From: Bradyrhizobium sp. JYMT SZCCT0180
Lineage (GTDB): Bacteria > Pseudomonadota > Alphaproteobacteria > Rhizobiales > Xanthobacteraceae
DNA length: 64,000 nt
Reading direction: 5' to 3'
NCBI RefSeq assembly: GCF_018130165.1
Contig: NZ_JAFCLZ010000023.1
Location: forward strand, 1 to 64,000
Below are positions 62,361-64,000 of the stretch, piece after piece. The position numbers and the translations under genes are program-made. The notes beneath the pieces were generated by a model. It made no database searches. It was not told where the DNA came from and saw only the letters and a program-made list of their open reading frames with translations. Position 1 is the stretch's first letter. The number at the start of each line of letters is the position of its first letter.

Positions 62361-63761
62361 CTAATTCCTGGCATTCTTCGCCGCTTCCCGTCCCGCCACC
62401 CGTCCGAACACGCTGCCGATGGTCATGCCGATGCCGGCGGCATAACCCTTGCCGAGCACGTTGCCGGCCATGATCTCGCCGGCCGCGAACATGTTGGCGG
62501 AAGGCTTGCCGTCCTTCATCAGCATGCGCGACTGCTTGTTCACGCGGGTGCCGAGATAGGTGAAGGTGATGCCGGGCCGCACCGGATAGGCGAGGTACGG
62601 CGCGGCCTCGATCTTGCGCGCCCAATGCGTTTTTTGCGGCGTGATGCCTTCGGTGCGGCAATCATCCAGGATGGTGTGGTCGAACGTGCCGGGCTGCACC
62701 GCGGCGTTGAAATCGGTGATGGTCTTTTCCAGCGCCACCGGGTCGAGCTCAAGCTTGCCTGCGAGCTCGGCGATGGTGCCGCCCGCGATCGGCGGGAACA
62801 GCGTCGGCATGAAGCTCGTCACCACGGCCGAATCGAAAATGATGTAGGCGATCTGATCGGGCTGGGCCGCCACCAGCCGGCCCCAGATCGCGTAGCGCTT
62901 CGGCCAGATGTCCTCGCCTTCGTCGTAGAAGCGCTGGGCGTGCTTGTTGACGACGATGCCGAACACGACCGAGTCGTGCCGCGTGATGATGCCGCCGTCG
63001 AATTTCGGCGCGCGGGCGTCGATTGCGACCGCATGGCATTGCGTGGGATCGCCGATGTCCTGCACGCCCTTGGCCAGCAGCATTTTTAAAATGGAGCCGC
63101 GATTATAGGGCGTGCCGCGAATGAGAAAGTTGTCGGCGGCCTCGCCCCAATATTCCTTCAGCCATTCGATGTTGGCTTCAAAGCCGCCGGCCGCGGCGAC
63201 CAGCGCCGAGGCGCGGATTTCGGTGGCCCCATCGATCGGCTGCTTGAGGTGAGCTGCCAGGAACATACCGTCCTCGATGTGGAGGTCGGCTACCTCGGCG
63301 TCATAGATGATCTGGACGCCGAGCTGTTCGGCGGTCAGATACAGCGCGTTCAGCATCGCGCGGCCGCCGCCGAGAAAGAACGAGTTGGTGCGGCCGAGGC
63401 TGAGCGTGCCGCCGAGCGACGGCTGCCAGCGCACGCCCTGTTCGACGATCCAGTCCAGGATGTCCTTGGACTCCCGGATCATGAATTTTGCCAGCTCTTC
63501 GTCGGTCTCGCCGCCGGTCACCAGCAACAGGTCCTGCCAGAATTCCTCTTCGGTGTAGGGCCCGGTGAGAATGGCGGTCGCCGCGTCATGGGCGCAGCGC
63601 ATGTTGCGGGTATGGCGGGTATTGCCGCCGCGATAGAATTTCGGCGCGCCCTCCAGTACCAGCACCGACGCGCCGGCCCTGCGGGCGCTGATCGCGGCGC
63701 ACAGCGCGGCGTTGCCGCCGCCGATCACCAGAACATCGAACCTGCGTTTCAAATCCACCAT
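62361..63761 (-). CDS. tcuA: TcuA-like FAD-dependent dehydrogenase
   Basis: This 466-residue flavoprotein has the Rossmann motif VIGGGNAALCAAISARRAG near residue 12, then GGNTRHTRNMR near 45, and the C-terminal GEIMAGNVLGKGYAAGIGM near 430. These match FAD-binding-2 (fumarate reductase-like) proteins and in particular TcuA, which oxidises tricarballylate to cis-aconitate. With TcuB downstream the pair should feed electrons into the respiratory chain. The true substrate here may be another carboxylate, since no TcuR or TcuC gene can be confirmed. Confidence 0.92.
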   Translation of the reverse strand: MVDLKRRFDVLVIGGGNAALCAAISARRAGASVLVLEGAPKFYRGGNTRHTRNMRCAHDAATAILTGPYTEEEFWQDLLLVTGGETDEELAKFMIRESKDILDWIVEQGVRWQPSLGGTLSLGRTNSFFLGGGRAMLNALYLTAEQLGVQIIYDAEVADLHIEDGMFLAAHLKQPIDGATEIRASALVAAAGGFEANIEWLKEYWGEAADNFLIRGTPYNRGSILKMLLAKGVQDIGDPTQCHAVAIDARAPKFDGGIITRHDSVVFGIVVNKHAQRFYDEGEDIWPKRYAIWGRLVAAQPDQIAYIIFDSAVVTSFMPTLFPPIAGGTIAELAGKLELDPVALEKTITDFNAAVQPGTFDHTILDDCRTEGITPQKTHWARKIEAAPYLAYPVRPGITFTYLGTRVNKQSRMLMKDGKPSANMFAAGEIMAGNVLGKGYAAGIGMTIGSVFGRVAGREAAKNARN

Positions 63762-63908
63762 GCGCTCTTGTTATCGTTGTTTGCATGGAAATCAAATTGG
63801 CGGACGCGCGACATGCGACAATGTCGGATACGGCGCGCATCGCGGAATGAACTGTTGGAGCCGACGCGCCGCCGGGCAGTCCATTGCCCGGCGCATCCCT
63901 GCAATGCT

Positions 63909-64000
63909 CTAGGCAGGAACGGCTTCGCGGGTCGCGATCGTTTCTCCGCCGCGATAGATGGTGAGAGCTGCGATGATGCCCAGCGCCGCGGCGCACATCA
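63909..64000 (-). CDS. C-terminal end of a membrane protein, cut by the window edge
   Basis: On the minus strand an open frame enters from the right edge and ends with TAG at 63909-63911. Its last 29 residues read MCAAALGIIAALTIYRG and then GETIATREAVPA. One hydrophobic span followed by a short polar tail is typical of the end of an MFS-type transporter. Being just upstream of tcuA it could be the transporter of the same pathway, but the fragment is too short to prove a family. Confidence 0.45.
   Translation of the reverse strand, partial: MCAAALGIIAALTIYRGGETIATREAVPA

Noticed and set aside
1..64000. A genomic island or prophage
   Set aside because: No integrase, transposase, tRNA attachment site or phage gene was found. 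Gene content and density look chromosomal, apart from the AT-rich spacer near 27 kb.

Overview
The window is high-GC, densely coding DNA of an alphaproteobacterium, most likely a Bradyrhizobium-type member of the Nitrobacteraceae. That assignment is an inference from the gene repertoire, the many import systems and aromatic-type catabolic genes, and the families of short palindromic repeats between genes. I see no rRNA, tRNA, integrase, transposase or CRISPR array; it reads as ordinary chromosome.

Layout. 0-9.3 kb: a DEAD-box RNA helicase with a repetitive basic tail, then catabolic enzymes (SDR protein, fumarase/aspartase-superfamily lyase, M29 aminopeptidase, amidohydrolase, secreted MBL-fold protein, Asp-nucleophile alpha/beta hydrolase). 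9.3-13.6 kb, minus strand: an XpaC-like/TelA pair and a two-gene ABC exporter. 13.9-23 kb, plus strand: a branched-chain-amino-acid-type importer (livHMGF), an acyl-CoA ligase, and two tandem paralogous substrate-binding proteins. The first of these is fused in frame to a caspase-like (C14) protease domain, the most unusual gene in the window. 23-25.6 kb: strong terminators, stacked repeats, and a PQQ quinohemoprotein alcohol dehydrogenase. 26-34.7 kb: a LapG-like periplasmic cysteine protease divergent from a 1559-residue FecR/VCBS-repeat surface protein, followed by a CHASE2 adenylate/guanylate cyclase. The long AT-rich spacer between protease and adhesin carries two related palindromes. 34.8-44 kb: a peptide-type ABC import operon with an embedded amidase and a small AtzG/GatC-like partner. 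It is preceded by a good sigma-54 promoter and faced by a second, divergent binding protein; together this suggests nitrogen-controlled uptake and hydrolysis of an amide. 45-48 kb: a type I secretion ATPase and HlyD adaptor, a plausible exporter for the VCBS protein. 48-55.5 kb: a VOC protein, an HD-domain hydrolase, PncC, an MBL hydrolase, and a tandem pair of ACMSD-type amidohydrolases with a Rieske ferredoxin. 55.5-64 kb, minus strand: an HU protein, a probably broken small gene, and a catabolic cluster (HpcH/HpaI aldolase, SDR, FAD monooxygenase, TcuB, secreted esterase, TcuA), ending with the tail of a membrane protein.

The gene complement is that of a versatile soil heterotroph that imports and breaks down aromatic or carboxylated compounds, amides and alcohols. 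Functional names rest on motifs read by eye; no database search was possible. Start codons were moved from the longest reading frame wherever a ribosome binding site or signal peptide supported it.
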